From Sphingobacterium detergens (lineage in GTDB: Bacteria; Bacteroidota; Bacteroidia; Sphingobacteriales; Sphingobacteriaceae), in NCBI RefSeq assembly GCF_003610355.1, contig NZ_RAPY01000001.1:558001-622000 (forward strand): DNA of 64,000 bases. The letters are read 5' to 3'. Position numbers and translations under genes: made by a program. Of this stretch, positions 52,547-62,513 are shown piece after piece (within the stretch, counting starts at the first letter, position 1; every line of letters starts with the position of its first letter). Under the pieces are notes generated by a model. The model made no database searches. It saw only the letters and a program-made list of their open reading frames with translations, and was not told where the DNA came from.

Positions 52547-53743
52547 ATGGCGAATCCAAAATATAAAGAAGCGTTAGATCGTTATGAAAGGCATCTCACG
52601 GAAATTTCCACGCAAGAGATGGTCTTGAATATGGGGCCGCAGCACCCTTCAACACATGGTGTATTGCGTTTGCAGTTGATTACGGATGGGGAAATTGTCA
52701 AGGAAGTCGTTCCGCATTTGGGCTACTTGCACCGATGTTTTGATAAACATGCGGAATCTTTAAACTATGGGAAGACAATTCCCTTTACCGATCGTCTAGA
52801 TTACTTGGCATCCATGAATAATAGCCATGCATTTGTGATGGGGGTGGAACGTATGTTGGGGTTGGATAGTAAAATCCCCAAAAGAATAGAATATATTCGG
52901 GTACTGGTCTGCGAACTCAATCGCATTGCATCACATCTAATTGCTATTGGTACCTACGGCATCGATATTGGTGCTACAACTCCTTTTCTATGGTGTTTTA
53001 GAGATCGTGAACATATTATGAATATGTTGGAATGGGCATCCGGTTCGCGTATGTTATATAATTACATCTGGGTCGGTGGTCTTTTCTATGATTTGCCTGT
53101 TGGTTTTGAAGCGCGTTGCGCAGAATTCATCAACTATTTTAAACCCAAATTGATTGAATTGGATGAGATATTGACCCAGAATCAGATATTTATATCTAGG
53201 ACAGCGAATATAGGTGTCCTACCGGCGGATGTTGCAATCAATTATGGTGTTTCGGGTCCTATGTTACGCGCATCAGGTATTAAATGGGATTTGAGGCGGA
53301 TTGATGGATACTCCGTCTATCCGGAAATAGATTTTGAGATTCCAGTAGGAAAAGGAGCTATGGGGAGCATTGGAGATTGCTGGGACCGCTATAAGGTTAG
53401 GGTAGATGAGGTACATGAATCTGTTCGTATCGTAGAACAATGCCTTGAACGGCTTCAGAAAGATTTTAAGCGTACAGCTGATTTTGATCCGCGTGCACTT
53501 GTGCCCAAAAAGGTGAATTTGAAAGCGCAAGATTACTATGTGCGTGCGGAAAATCCGAAAGGAGAGCTCGGTTTCTATTTTGTAACGAAAGAGAAATCCG
53601 ATATTCCATTGCGGGTAAAATCGAGGGGGCCAAGTTTCAATAACCTTTCTGTTATTTCCGAATTGGGAAAAGGAGTGTTGATTGCTGATCTCATTGCTAT
53701 ACTGGGGTCAATTGACATTGTTTTGGGTGAAGTAGATCGATAG
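52547..53743 (+). CDS. nuoD: NADH-quinone oxidoreductase subunit D
   Basis: 398 residues from the ATG at 52547. 49-kDa subunit of complex I, related to hydrogenase large subunits and lining the quinone pocket. [10 protein letters not shown] near 28 holds the quinone histidine, L-H-R-C-F-D-K and L-D-Y-L-A-S-M-N follow, and the C-terminus D-I-V-L-G-E-V-D-R is intact. Complete length, so functional. Why only C and D stand here is discussed as a finding. Confidence 0.94.
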   Translation: MANPKYKEALDRYERHLTEISTQEMVLNMGPQHPSTHGVLRLQLITDGEIVKEVVPHLGYLHRCFDKHAESLNYGKTIPFTDRLDYLASMNNSHAFVMGVERMLGLDSKIPKRIEYIRVLVCELNRIASHLIAIGTYGIDIGATTPFLWCFRDREHIMNMLEWASGSRMLYNYIWVGGLFYDLPVGFEARCAEFINYFKPKLIELDEILTQNQIFISRTANIGVLPADVAINYGVSGPMLRASGIKWDLRRIDGYSVYPEIDFEIPVGKGAMGSIGDCWDRYKVRVDEVHESVRIVEQCLERLQKDFKRTADFDPRALVPKKVNLKAQDYYVRAENPKGELGFYFVTKEKSDIPLRVKSRGPSFNNLSVISELGKGVLIADLIAILGSIDIVLGEVDR

Positions 53744-53893
53744 AATGCAGTATTCTGCACATTATGAAGATGTTTTGATAAAAAATGGGATATTGTATTG
53801 AAAATGTTGCATGAAAACGCATAAAAATTTGCATATGTAAGCAATATTCATCATATTTGCAGTCTCATAATTTAAGTTTATAATTGGTTAATG

Positions 53894-53931
53894 AAAGCTC
53901 GTTACTCCCATAGTAGCGGGCTTTTCTTTTT
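53894..53931 (+). terminator. Terminator of pdxH-nuoCD
   Basis: AAAGCTCGTTACT (53894-53906) and AGTAGCGGGCTTT (53912-53924) with G-T pairs and a 5-base loop, followed by T-rich sequence. Confidence 0.75.
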
Positions 53932-54034
53932 TTAGTTATTATACAAAATATCCCATTTGTGAAGATTTCATCGAAATTCCTAGTATAGAATTTGGCTTAA
54001 ATTATTACCTTTACGGGTCTTAAATAAAAGAAAA

Positions 54035-54772
54035 GTGGCGGAGAGTTTAGTAATTATTCCAACATATAATGAGAAGGAAAATATTGAAAAGATTATTCGT
54101 AAAGTTTTTTCCTTATCACATGCATTTGATATCCTAATTGTGGATGACGGGTCGCCTGATGGCACAGCAGATATCGTAAAAAATTTACAATTGAACGAGT
54201 TCGCTGACCGCTTATTTATAGAAGAACGGAAAGGGAAGCTGGGCTTGGGGACCGCTTATATTCATGGGTTTAAATGGGGGCTTGCCAGAGAACATTATCA
54301 ATATATCTTTGAAATGGATGCTGATTTTAGTCACAATCCGGAGGATTTGGTCCGTCTGAGACAAGCCTGTGTGGATGGTGCTGATATGAGTATTGGATCT
54401 CGGTATATTAAAGGCGTAAATGTTGTCAACTGGCCGATGAGCCGGGTCTTGATGTCGTATTTTGCGTCTGTATATGTCCGTTTTATCACTGGAATTGAAA
54501 TTCAGGATGCTACGGCTGGTTTTGTCTGTTTTACACGGGAGGTGTTGAAGACTATCCCTTTGGACAAGATTAAATTTGTTGGCTATGCTTTCCAAATTGA
54601 GATGAAATTTACGGCCATACAATATGGTTTTAATGTTGTGGAGGTACCTATCATATTTACGGATAGAACCGAAGGCACATCTAAAATGAGTACGAGTATC
54701 TTTAAGGAGGCTTTTTTTGGTGTGATCCAGTTGAAACTGGGGAGTATCGGAAAAAGCTATAAGAGAAATTAA
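54035..54772 (+). CDS. Polyprenol phosphate mannosyl/glucosyltransferase (GT2)
   Basis: 245 residues, GTG start (54035). GT-A fold of the dolichol-phosphate mannose synthase type: I-I-P-T-Y-N-E-K-E-N near 7, V-D-D-G-S-P-D-G-T near 36, E-M-D-A-D-F-S-H-N-P near 90 (D-x-D) and S-R-Y-I-K-G near 124. No C-terminal membrane helices, like bacterial Ppm1/DPM1 catalytic domains. It would charge polyprenyl phosphate with a sugar for protein or lipid glycosylation. 12 bases before ruvB. Confidence 0.88.
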   Translation: MAESLVIIPTYNEKENIEKIIRKVFSLSHAFDILIVDDGSPDGTADIVKNLQLNEFADRLFIEERKGKLGLGTAYIHGFKWGLAREHYQYIFEMDADFSHNPEDLVRLRQACVDGADMSIGSRYIKGVNVVNWPMSRVLMSYFASVYVRFITGIEIQDATAGFVCFTREVLKTIPLDKIKFVGYAFQIEMKFTAIQYGFNVVEVPIIFTDRTEGTSKMSTSIFKEAFFGVIQLKLGSIGKSYKRN

Positions 54773-54784
54773 TAATCTTGGTCA

Positions 54785-55807
54785 ATGAACGAAAACTTAG
54801 ATCCAAATCCGGAACGTTTGAACAATACAGATCGTGACATCGAACGGGCGTTGCGACCTCAAGCATTTGAAGATTTTACAGGGCAGGCAAAAATATTGGA
54901 GAATCTAAATATTTTTGTGAAAGCTGCACGATTGAGAGGAGAAGCTTTGGATCACGTCTTGTTACATGGCCCTCCAGGATTAGGTAAAACGACACTTTCG
55001 CATATTATTGCCAATGAAATGGGGGTAGGTATAAAAATTACCTCAGGCCCGGTCTTGGACAAACCAGGGGATCTTGCGGGGTTATTAACAAACTTGGAGG
55101 AGGGTGATGTGCTGTTTATTGACGAAATCCATCGGTTAAGCCCTTTGGTGGAGGAGTATCTCTATTCGGCCATGGAAGATTTTAAGATCGATATCATGCT
55201 GGAAACAGGTCCTAACGCCCGTTCTGTGCAGATCTCATTAAATCCTTTCACGCTGATTGGCGCGACGACACGATCTGGTTTGTTAACTGCTCCACTGCGT
55301 GCACGTTTTGGAATCAATTCACGGCTTCAATATTATGATGCAAAACTATTGACAACGATCGTACTTCGTTCTGCACATATTTTGAATACACCTATTTCTG
55401 ATGAGGGAGCTTACGAAATCGCTCGTAGGAGTAGAGGAACGCCACGGATCGCAAATGCTTTATTGCGTCGTACGCGAGATTTTGCTCAGATAAAGGGAAA
55501 TGGAAGTATCGATCAAGAAATTGCAAAATATGCGCTGCAAGCACTGAATGTGGATGAAAATGGCTTGGACGAGATGGATAATAAAATCTTGACTACAATT
55601 ATTGATAAATTCAAAGGCGGGCCAGTAGGACTTAAAACTGTTGCTACTGCCGTAGGAGAAGACGAGGGGACAATCGAAGAGGTATATGAACCCTTTTTGA
55701 TTCAGGAAGGTTATATTATGCGTACCTCGAGGGGGCGTGAATGCACTGAAGCTGCCTATAGACACCTTGGTCGGGCGCATAATCCAAAAGGAAATACATT
55801 GTTTTAA
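54785..55807 (+). CDS. ruvB: Holliday junction DNA helicase RuvB
   Basis: 340 residues, the standard length. AAA+ motor of branch migration. Walker [10 protein letters not shown] near 62, Walker B D-E-I-H-R near 110, sensor 1 G-A-T-T-R near 158, arginine finger region L-R-A-R-F-G near 168, and a winged-helix C-terminus. ruvA and ruvC are not adjacent, as usual in this phylum. It follows the GT2 gene closely. Confidence 0.97.
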   Translation: MNENLDPNPERLNNTDRDIERALRPQAFEDFTGQAKILENLNIFVKAARLRGEALDHVLLHGPPGLGKTTLSHIIANEMGVGIKITSGPVLDKPGDLAGLLTNLEEGDVLFIDEIHRLSPLVEEYLYSAMEDFKIDIMLETGPNARSVQISLNPFTLIGATTRSGLLTAPLRARFGINSRLQYYDAKLLTTIVLRSAHILNTPISDEGAYEIARRSRGTPRIANALLRRTRDFAQIKGNGSIDQEIAKYALQALNVDENGLDEMDNKILTTIIDKFKGGPVGLKTVATAVGEDEGTIEEVYEPFLIQEGYIMRTSRGRECTEAAYRHLGRAHNPKGNTLF

Positions 55808-55811
55808 TTCT

Positions 55812-55835
55812 AAATAGCCTCCTAGAGGCTATTTT
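55812..55835. terminator. Bidirectional terminator
   Basis: AAATAGCCTC (55812-55821) and GAGGCTATTT (55825-55834), loop CTA, at the convergent ends of ruvB and the next gene. Confidence 0.7.
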
Positions 55836-56374
55836 CAATCGTTTTGAAGGATTCGCTTCGTTCGGCTCAATAAAGCCGGACTAGGTTTTATTTTCTGAAA
55901 ATGATCTATCTGAGCAAAAAGCTCTTCTTTTACCCACGAATGTTTCTTGCTCAGATTATTTAATATGTCTAAACAGTTGACCAAAACAGCTATAGGGCAT
56001 TGTTGTTCGATCATCCATTGAAAAGCCTGTTCAATAAGTTCTTCTTCGGTCTTTTCATCAAGGTCATAGCGTTTATTCTTCTTTGAGGTCAAATACATCA
56101 AAACTTTGCTATAACTCCTAAGACAGCTCCAGTTTTTTTGTTTTTTCAAATTATCAAAAAATTGTAGTAACAATCCATCAAGCAAAGCCGTATTCTTTAA
56201 TACAATGGTTTCAAATACCCAGGCAGCCCGGAAAGAAACGGTTTTATCTTTCTCTAGTGAGATGTTTAGTAGGTCCCGAAGGCTAATATCCCCAAGCATA
56301 TTCAAAGAAAAATCCGTTACCTCAAATGATCTTAAGGTAACGGATAAAAACTTTATTTTTTCGAAGTAGGTCAT
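55835..56374 (-). CDS. Hypothetical helical (HEAT-like) protein
   Basis: 179 residues. No family recognised. Almost fully helical; the pattern S-L-R-D-L-L-N-I-S-L-E-K-D-K-T-V-S-F-R-A-A-W-V-F-E near 30-55 looks like an ARM/HEAT repeat, and a second copy-like helix pair follows. Its start is 8 bases after the S9 peptidase stop on the same strand, so it is co-transcribed. Cytosolic, no signal. Confidence 0.7.
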   Translation of the reverse strand: MTYFEKIKFLSVTLRSFEVTDFSLNMLGDISLRDLLNISLEKDKTVSFRAAWVFETIVLKNTALLDGLLLQFFDNLKKQKNWSCLRSYSKVLMYLTSKKNKRYDLDEKTEEELIEQAFQWMIEQQCPIAVLVNCLDILNNLSKKHSWVKEELFAQIDHFQKIKPSPALLSRTKRILQND

Positions 56375-56382
56375 AAAACCTA

Positions 56383-58869
56383 TTATTTTTGAGGTTTTTC
56401 TCTATTCATTTCGGTCATATCGACTTCATTCATTTTGGAATCCCCCAAGAGATATTGGCTGAAATAGTCGCCCATTTTCCAGAAGAAATATTCCGTCATA
56501 TCACCAAATCCATGCCTTTGTCCTGGTAAGAGCAGGAAGTCGAATCGTTTATTAGCTTTGATCAATGCATCGACCATCCGGATCGAATTTGCTGGGTGAA
56601 CATTGTTGTCTATATCGCCGGTGGCAATCAATAATCTTCCTTTTAGATTTTTGGCTAATTCGGTGTTCTTGTTGATCTGGTATGAAAAAGTCGTATCACC
56701 TTTTGCCGACACCTTTTCTGTCACACCATGGTGGCGTTCGCTCCACCAGCGGTTGTAGATTTGATTTTCATGGTTGCCGGCTCCCGATACTGCTACTTTA
56801 AAGAAATCAGGATAAACAAGCATTGCTGCAGTTGACATAAATCCACCTCCAGAGTGCCCTGTTATACCCACACGATTGACGTCAATAAATTTATAACGGT
56901 CAGCAAGTTGCTCCGCTGTCACCTTTTTGTCTTCCAATCCATAATCACGTAGATTGCCATAGCCATAGGTATGGTACCATTGTGAACGGGATGGATGTCC
57001 GCCTCGATTCCCCACGGTAACAACGATAAAGCCAAATTGGGCCAATCGATCTATCCGATCCATGCTCCGTCCAAAAGATTTATTGACAGCTTCTGTCTGT
57101 GGGCCTGGATAGACATATTCTACGATAGGATAGGTCCTCGTACTATCAAAATCAAAAGGTTTGTACATGACACCATAGAGATCTGTGGTGCCGTCGCCAG
57201 CCTTTACTTTAAAAGGTTCAGGGAATTTATAACCTGCGGCAAATAGTAACGAAAGATCTGCCTTTTCAAGTGTCATGACCTTCTGTCCATTGCTATTCAA
57301 TAATACAGATTCTGGTGTTGTATTTACTCTTGAGGAGTTGTTGACAAAATACTTGGAGGATTCGCTCATCTCAATTTGATGATCAAAGTTTCCTGCGTTC
57401 AGCAGTTTAATTCCATTGCCGTTGAGATTGACACTATAATGGTGAAGGTAGTAAGGATCTTCATTTTTCTCACGACCGGATGCTGTAAAAAACAAAGTCT
57501 GAGTTGTCGGATCTATCCCAGTAATTTCCTCACAATGAAAACTTCCCTTGGTAATTTGGTTAATCAGTTTACCGTTGGTATCGTAGTGGTAGTAATGTCC
57601 CCATCCATCTCTTTCGGACCAATGAACCAAACGTTTCCCATTTTCGGTCAGGAGTGGTTTTTGAACATCAAGATAGACGTTTGAACGTTCCTGAATAATA
57701 GGATTGACCGCTCCATTCACATTCACCTTCAACAAGTCTATTCTTTTTAAATCACGGCTGGAACGGGAGATATAGAACTCTTCGTTATTTCCTAGCCAGT
57801 AGTTAATGTAATAATCCTCTTTGTATGAATTTCTGTCTGGCGTTTTGGTCCAGTTGGAGATAGTTTGGTTTTTAAAAGCTGCGATATTTATCCTGCGTGG
57901 TGCCTTTGTTGCTGCTTCAAAGATATAGAATTCAGTTTCGGTCGAGTCAACCTCACCTGGCATTTGGTATTTATAAGTTTCCAGGGTAGGGCGAGCAGAA
58001 CCGACATTATTGATCACCCACAAAGGTTTTAATGATCTGTTATCTTTTCTTGTCAGGGTAAAATAGCGACCGTCTGGTGACCAGCTGATCCATACACGCT
58101 TACGTTTCGTTTCACTATCTTTATCCTTTTCGTCACCTGTGGTTGTGCTATATTCATCACCACCCCAAGCATAGTATTGCACACCGTCTTTGGTAATCTG
58201 GTGCTCAACAATGGTGCTATCTTTCTCATTCTTGACCGCTTTGAGATAGTTGGCTTTGTCCATCCAATACAGATTAAAGTCTTTGGCGAAGTAGACGGTA
58301 TTGGTGTCGGGTGAAAAACTTGCCCAAGCTAGTGGTGCTTTAACCTTAGTAGAATCGCTGATTTCAGTTACTGTCTTTGAAGCAAAATCATATTCTAGAT
58401 AAAAAAGCTTTTTCTTTGTTGTATCTGATTTGTTTTTAAGTTTTTCGATCTCATCTTTAGACTTCACCGTGTCTTTGGTACTCTGGATCTGAAATCTGAT
58501 CTTTTTTTCATCTTTGGTGAATCTCAGGCCCTGTAATTCCAGGTGTTGTGCATCAACAGGATTTTTAACAATCTTGGTTATTTGAGCGGCTACGCTCTCG
58601 CTGTCAAAAAGGGTCTCTTTCTTTTTAAGTGCTGGATTGACGATATACCAGTTTTTACCTTGTGAACTTGTGTAATCATACCAGAAGCGATCCGAAAAAT
58701 TGATCCAATTTGGTTTGATGCTTGTAGAGAAAATCATTTTTTTTAATTTCTCTGGTGAAAATTTGGCGGCCAACTGATAATTCGCTTTTACCGGAGGTTC
58801 TTGAATCTGCTGTCCGGAGCCGAAATAGGGTAATAGACTGGCTGCAAAAATAAAATAGAACTTATGCAT
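56383..58869 (-). CDS. S9 family peptidase (dipeptidyl peptidase IV-like)
   Basis: 828 residues with a signal peptide (MHKFYFIFAASLLPYFGSG). A beta-propeller (about 60-560) precedes the prolyl oligopeptidase catalytic domain. The serine is in V-G-I-T-G-H-S-G-G-G, the aspartate in A-T-G-D-I-D-N-N-V-H-P, the histidine in P-G-Q-R-H-G-F. DPP4-like secreted peptidases of Bacteroidota release N-terminal dipeptides after Pro or Ala. The double-Glu motif that fixes the substrate amino end was not located with certainty. Confidence 0.9.
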   Translation of the reverse strand: MHKFYFIFAASLLPYFGSGQQIQEPPVKANYQLAAKFSPEKLKKMIFSTSIKPNWINFSDRFWYDYTSSQGKNWYIVNPALKKKETLFDSESVAAQITKIVKNPVDAQHLELQGLRFTKDEKKIRFQIQSTKDTVKSKDEIEKLKNKSDTTKKKLFYLEYDFASKTVTEISDSTKVKAPLAWASFSPDTNTVYFAKDFNLYWMDKANYLKAVKNEKDSTIVEHQITKDGVQYYAWGGDEYSTTTGDEKDKDSETKRKRVWISWSPDGRYFTLTRKDNRSLKPLWVINNVGSARPTLETYKYQMPGEVDSTETEFYIFEAATKAPRRINIAAFKNQTISNWTKTPDRNSYKEDYYINYWLGNNEEFYISRSSRDLKRIDLLKVNVNGAVNPIIQERSNVYLDVQKPLLTENGKRLVHWSERDGWGHYYHYDTNGKLINQITKGSFHCEEITGIDPTTQTLFFTASGREKNEDPYYLHHYSVNLNGNGIKLLNAGNFDHQIEMSESSKYFVNNSSRVNTTPESVLLNSNGQKVMTLEKADLSLLFAAGYKFPEPFKVKAGDGTTDLYGVMYKPFDFDSTRTYPIVEYVYPGPQTEAVNKSFGRSMDRIDRLAQFGFIVVTVGNRGGHPSRSQWYHTYGYGNLRDYGLEDKKVTAEQLADRYKFIDVNRVGITGHSGGGFMSTAAMLVYPDFFKVAVSGAGNHENQIYNRWWSERHHGVTEKVSAKGDTTFSYQINKNTELAKNLKGRLLIATGDIDNNVHPANSIRMVDALIKANKRFDFLLLPGQRHGFGDMTEYFFWKMGDYFSQYLLGDSKMNEVDMTEMNREKPQK

Positions 58870-58958
58870 TAAATAAATATAGATAATTGTGTAATCTTGG
58901 TTTTGACCACTAAAATATTCATTATTGTACAGTCATACGAATGATTCGTGTAATAATA

Positions 58959-60389
58959 CTATGATGGATAGAAGTTTTCATTAAAGTTTACCAAAAAAAG
59001 TTCCTGTGTGGCTCGAGTAACACCAGTATATAGCCAGCGAAGAAACTCAAGATCGAGCATTTCATCGTTAATATAACCCTGATCGACAAATACAATAGGC
59101 CATTGTCCGCCCTGGGCTTTGTGACAGGTGATTGCAAATGCAAATTTAATTTGCAGGGCATTGTAATAGGGATCCTTTTTAATAGCTTCAAGCCGATCTT
59201 TCCTGTCTAATATATCTGCATAATCCATACCGATCTCTTCGTACAGATTCTTCTGACTTTCATAGGAAAGGTTGGGACCTTCTGTATAGAGACTATCTAA
59301 AATAACGCGACAAGTGATCGGTTCGATTTCATCAATATCCATAAATTCCAGTGTAACGTCGGCAAATCTATAGCCATGTTGCTCGTGGATATTGCTCACC
59401 TTCCGGACTTTGGCCATATCACCATTTGCGATAAAACCATCGCCCATGTTGTTTTCCTGTAGCCAGAAGTAGTTGTTCTTCACAACCATGATATAGTCTC
59501 CACCTGTTAGTTCTTCGTCCCTAAAAAGAATCCTGTTGCGGATGTTCTGATTATATAAGTTTGCTGAACGGTTCGAACGGCATATGATCATGGTGTTTTC
59601 TACGCCATATTTATCATAGGCATAATTTATTCCCTCTATTAATCGTTCACCTGTCATTCTATAAAGATCTTTAAATCCTTTTGTTATGAATTTTGGAAAT
59701 GGGAAGTCATGTTGCCCTTCCTCAGCCGATATGATCTCATTTCGTATTTTGGTCGCATTGTACAGTATGCCCGAATCTTGGGACTGCCGTACTACCGTGG
59801 TTAGTTCAAAAGGATAGACGCATAGGTGAAATTCATTTTCAAGATAGCCAGGGTTCAATGCCGGGCTGTCCAATAAACCAACCGGTGGCAACTGAGCGGT
59901 ATCACCGACAAATAAGAGGCTACAATTCTTGCCAGATTGTACATAGCGAAAGAGGTCATTTAAAAGGCTTTTTGAAAATACATTCACGGATTCATTGGAA
60001 ATCATAGAGGCTTCATCTATGATAAATAAAGTATCTTCGTGCAAATTCTCCGCTAAAGTAAAGTCTAGTTGAAAGGAAATGGCGGATTTTTTCCGATAGA
60101 TCTTCTTGTGGATGGTCAGTGCCTTTCGTCCGGAATAATAACTCATCACTTTAGCCGCTCTACCGGTTGGCGCTAGGAGCACGGCTCTTTTTTTCAATGC
60201 AGGCAATACTTTGACCAATGCCGCAATTAATGTTGTTTTACCGGTTCCGGCATAGCCTTTGAGGACAAAACAAGACTGCCTGTCAAAAGCAAGCAGAAAT
60301 TCTTCCAATAGCTCGAATGCTTCCAACTGCTGCGCGGTTGGTTGCCAGGGAAATTGTTGTATTAGCAGATTTTTGATGAACACTCCCAA
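58959..60389 (-). CDS. RecD/Dda-like superfamily 1 helicase
   Basis: 476 residues if TTG at 60389 is used, 474 from GTG at 60383; there is no early ATG. Walker A G-Y-A-G-T-G-K-T-T near 46, motif Ia A-P-T-G-R-A-A-K-V, motif II I-I-D-E-A-S-M, motif III G-D-T-A-Q-L-P-P, and C-terminal C-H-K-A-Q-G-G-Q-W with Y-T-G-V-T-R-A. Short relative of RecD without RecBC partners, probably 5'-3' helicase. A -7 element TAACTTTG (60394-60387) overlaps the TTG, which favours the GTG or a later start. Confidence 0.85.
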   Translation of the reverse strand: MGVFIKNLLIQQFPWQPTAQQLEAFELLEEFLLAFDRQSCFVLKGYAGTGKTTLIAALVKVLPALKKRAVLLAPTGRAAKVMSYYSGRKALTIHKKIYRKKSAISFQLDFTLAENLHEDTLFIIDEASMISNESVNVFSKSLLNDLFRYVQSGKNCSLLFVGDTAQLPPVGLLDSPALNPGYLENEFHLCVYPFELTTVVRQSQDSGILYNATKIRNEIISAEEGQHDFPFPKFITKGFKDLYRMTGERLIEGINYAYDKYGVENTMIICRSNRSANLYNQNIRNRILFRDEELTGGDYIMVVKNNYFWLQENNMGDGFIANGDMAKVRKVSNIHEQHGYRFADVTLEFMDIDEIEPITCRVILDSLYTEGPNLSYESQKNLYEEIGMDYADILDRKDRLEAIKKDPYYNALQIKFAFAITCHKAQGGQWPIVFVDQGYINDEMLDLEFLRWLYTGVTRATQELFLVNFNENFYPS

Positions 60390-60403
60390 AGTTATTTAAA
60401 AGG

Positions 60404-60435
60404 TTTGTCTTATCCTCTAGAAAAAGCTATTTTTG
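60404..60435 (+). promoter_or_regulatory. Promoter of the DUF3822-rsmD-coaD operon
   Basis: TTTG (60404-60407), 20 bases, TATTTTTG (60428-60435), 33 bases before the ATG. A textbook match to the Bacteroidota consensus. Confidence 0.78.
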
Positions 60436-60468
60436 CTTTAACAAGTTTTTATTTTTACAATTCAGCGA

Positions 60469-61266
60469 ATGAATTATATTTCAAAACAATTTAACATTCA
60501 TTACTTACCTGAGTATAATCTTTTGGTAAAGGCTGGCTTCCAGAAAGATGTATTAGCGGTAGTTGATAAGAAGTCAGTAGCACCTATATTGATCGAATAT
60601 TCCTCGGAGGAGCCAATTTTAGATGCGACAAGAATAATGAGCCTGCCATTTCGATTCGTTCGGATTGTGATCCCACATCAAAGCTTTACATTTATACCAA
60701 AGGAGGTTTTTCAGAAGGATAATATTGCGCAATATTTACAATTTTTGGGTACATCAGATCTTGAAAATACATTTATTTATTATTTAGATAATCTTGGTTT
60801 GGTGGCTTTGTATCAATTTGATAAGCTTCTTTTAAATCGCTGGCGCAGGTTGTTTCCGGATGCTGTTATTCTTCCTGAATTTGCCGTTGTGTTGGATCGT
60901 GCACAAGAGCGTATATCTATTCGGGGTAGTGTATTGGGGTTACACTTTGTAGCTGATAACATTGTCGACTTTTATTTGTTCAAGAATGGTGTTTTTCAAC
61001 TTTACAACAGCTTTGAAATTCATAATCTTGATGATGTTAGTTATTACATATTGAACATATTAACACAATTTGGCTTGGGCGATTCTATCGATAAAGTTCT
61101 ACTTTCTGGTGAAGTTCCCAACGAATCCTTTTATAAGCGCATAACGTCCTATGCCGGAGATATCGAAGTATTGGATTTAAAAACAAAGGTTGTCTTGGCT
61201 GATCAGGACGTGAATAGTAACTTGACACCATACAACATATTATTTGATTCAATATTATGCGAATAA
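60469..61266 (+). CDS. DUF3822 family protein
   Basis: 265 residues. A Bacteroidota family found next to rsmD; the fold looks like an actin/FtsA-like ATPase without clear phosphate loops: I-E-Y-S-S-E-E-P near 44, two beta-alpha sheets, and L-L-S-G-E-V-P near 213. No signal or helix. Its last 10 bases overlap the rsmD start (61257), showing translational coupling. Role unknown. Confidence 0.8.
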   Translation: MNYISKQFNIHYLPEYNLLVKAGFQKDVLAVVDKKSVAPILIEYSSEEPILDATRIMSLPFRFVRIVIPHQSFTFIPKEVFQKDNIAQYLQFLGTSDLENTFIYYLDNLGLVALYQFDKLLLNRWRRLFPDAVILPEFAVVLDRAQERISIRGSVLGLHFVADNIVDFYLFKNGVFQLYNSFEIHNLDDVSYYILNILTQFGLGDSIDKVLLSGEVPNESFYKRITSYAGDIEVLDLKTKVVLADQDVNSNLTPYNILFDSILCE

Positions 61267-61796
61267 TAGGAGGTAAAATTGGTGGCTTAAGGCTGAATCC
61301 ACCAACCAATTTGCCGGTTAGACCAACCACAGATATCGCTAAAGAAGCCTTGTTTAATATTCTGCAGAATCGTTTGGAATTTGATGGCTTAAATTGCCTT
61401 GATCTTTTTGCAGGAACCGGAAATATTAGCTTTGAGCTAGCATCTCGGGGGGTGGAGCATGTTGATTCTGTCGATTTACATTTTAAATGTGTACAATACA
61501 TTACGGACACTGCTAAAAAAATGAAGCTGGAACAGATCAATGCACGGAAAGGAGATGTTTTCAAATTTATTACAAGCTGCAAAAGTACCTATGATTTAAT
61601 TTTTGCAGATCCGCCTTACGATATTCCAAAACTGCCCCAATTGCCAAAATTGGTTTTTGATAACAATCTATTGAATAATAATGGGCTTCTTATTGTCGAA
61701 CATCCTTCTACAAGGCAAATGGAGGAACATCCGAATTTTATAGAAACCAGAAAATACGGTTATTCATCTTTTTCATTCTACGCAAAATCCCTATAA
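61257..61796 (+). CDS. rsmD: 16S rRNA (guanine966-N2)-methyltransferase
   Basis: 179 residues. SAM-dependent Rossmann methyltransferase: R-I-I-G-G-K at the start, R-P-T-T-D-I-A-K-E-A-L-F-N near 22 (RNA binding), D-L-F-A-G-T-G-N near 49 (motif I) and F-A-D-P-P-Y-D near 118 (the catalytic D/N-P-P-Y). Methylates G966 of 16S rRNA. Coupled to the DUF3822 gene upstream and one base before coaD. Confidence 0.94.
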   Translation: MRIIGGKIGGLRLNPPTNLPVRPTTDIAKEALFNILQNRLEFDGLNCLDLFAGTGNISFELASRGVEHVDSVDLHFKCVQYITDTAKKMKLEQINARKGDVFKFITSCKSTYDLIFADPPYDIPKLPQLPKLVFDNNLLNNNGLLIVEHPSTRQMEEHPNFIETRKYGYSSFSFYAKSL

Positions 61797-61797
61797 T

Positions 61798-62283
61798 ATG
61801 AAAATTGCTGTCTTTCCAGGCTCATTTGATCCTTTTACCTTAGCCCATCAGGATCTGGTTGAAAGGGCGTTGCCATTATTTGATAAAATCATTATTGCCG
61901 TAGGTTATAATGCAAGTAAAAAAGGTATGTTAGACCATGACGAGCGAGTCAATGCTATACAGGATGTTTTTCGAGGTACTGAGGCGATTGAAGCTGTGAA
62001 GTATAGTGGTTTGACAGTAGATTTCTGTCTGAACGTTGGTGCGAAGTTTATATTGCGAGGTTTGCGAAATACGGGAGATTTTGAATTTGAAAATGCGATC
62101 GCTCAAAATAACTTGTTGCTAAACCCCATAGTCGAAAGTTATTTTTTGATGAGTAGATCTGGGAAGGCCCATATATCGTCAACTATTGTGCGAGATGTCT
62201 GGTTTAACGGGGGAGATGTTAGCGAGATGGTGCCTGTAGAAGTTCTAGCCTTATTGGACGAGAAGAGATCGCCAAAGCACTAA
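61798..62283 (+). CDS. coaD: Phosphopantetheine adenylyltransferase
   Basis: 161 residues, the family length. Makes dephospho-CoA from ATP and 4'-phosphopantetheine. G-S-F-D-P-F-T-L-A-H is the nucleotidyltransferase T/H-x-G-H motif with Ala instead of Gly, then R-G-L-R-N-T-G-D-F-E near 88 and I-S-S-T-I-V-R near 124. It starts one base after rsmD; a strong hairpin terminator follows. Confidence 0.95.
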   Translation: MKIAVFPGSFDPFTLAHQDLVERALPLFDKIIIAVGYNASKKGMLDHDERVNAIQDVFRGTEAIEAVKYSGLTVDFCLNVGAKFILRGLRNTGDFEFENAIAQNNLLLNPIVESYFLMSRSGKAHISSTIVRDVWFNGGDVSEMVPVEVLALLDEKRSPKH

Positions 62284-62308
62284 TCGCTCAATTTACCAGT
62301 GCGAAATA

Positions 62309-62350
62309 CAAAATATCCCAACAAAATATTATTTTGTTGGGATATTTTTT
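62309..62350. terminator. Bidirectional terminator after coaD
   Basis: AAATATCCCAACAAAAT (62311-62327) and ATTTTGTTGGGATATTT (62331-62347), perfect 17-base stem, then T-run. Confidence 0.88.
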
Positions 62351-62513
62351 GTATTGAAGCACAGCTTATTATGGTGTTATATGTAAAGTATGTCTTTGCT
62401 ATAGGGGTCAGGTGTAAAACCTTTTTAGAAGCATACTTGCCAAATAATATTCTGATTAGTATTTAATTTTATTTTAAAAGCCTTTATATCAATGTTTTGT
62501 TGTTGTTTCAAAG

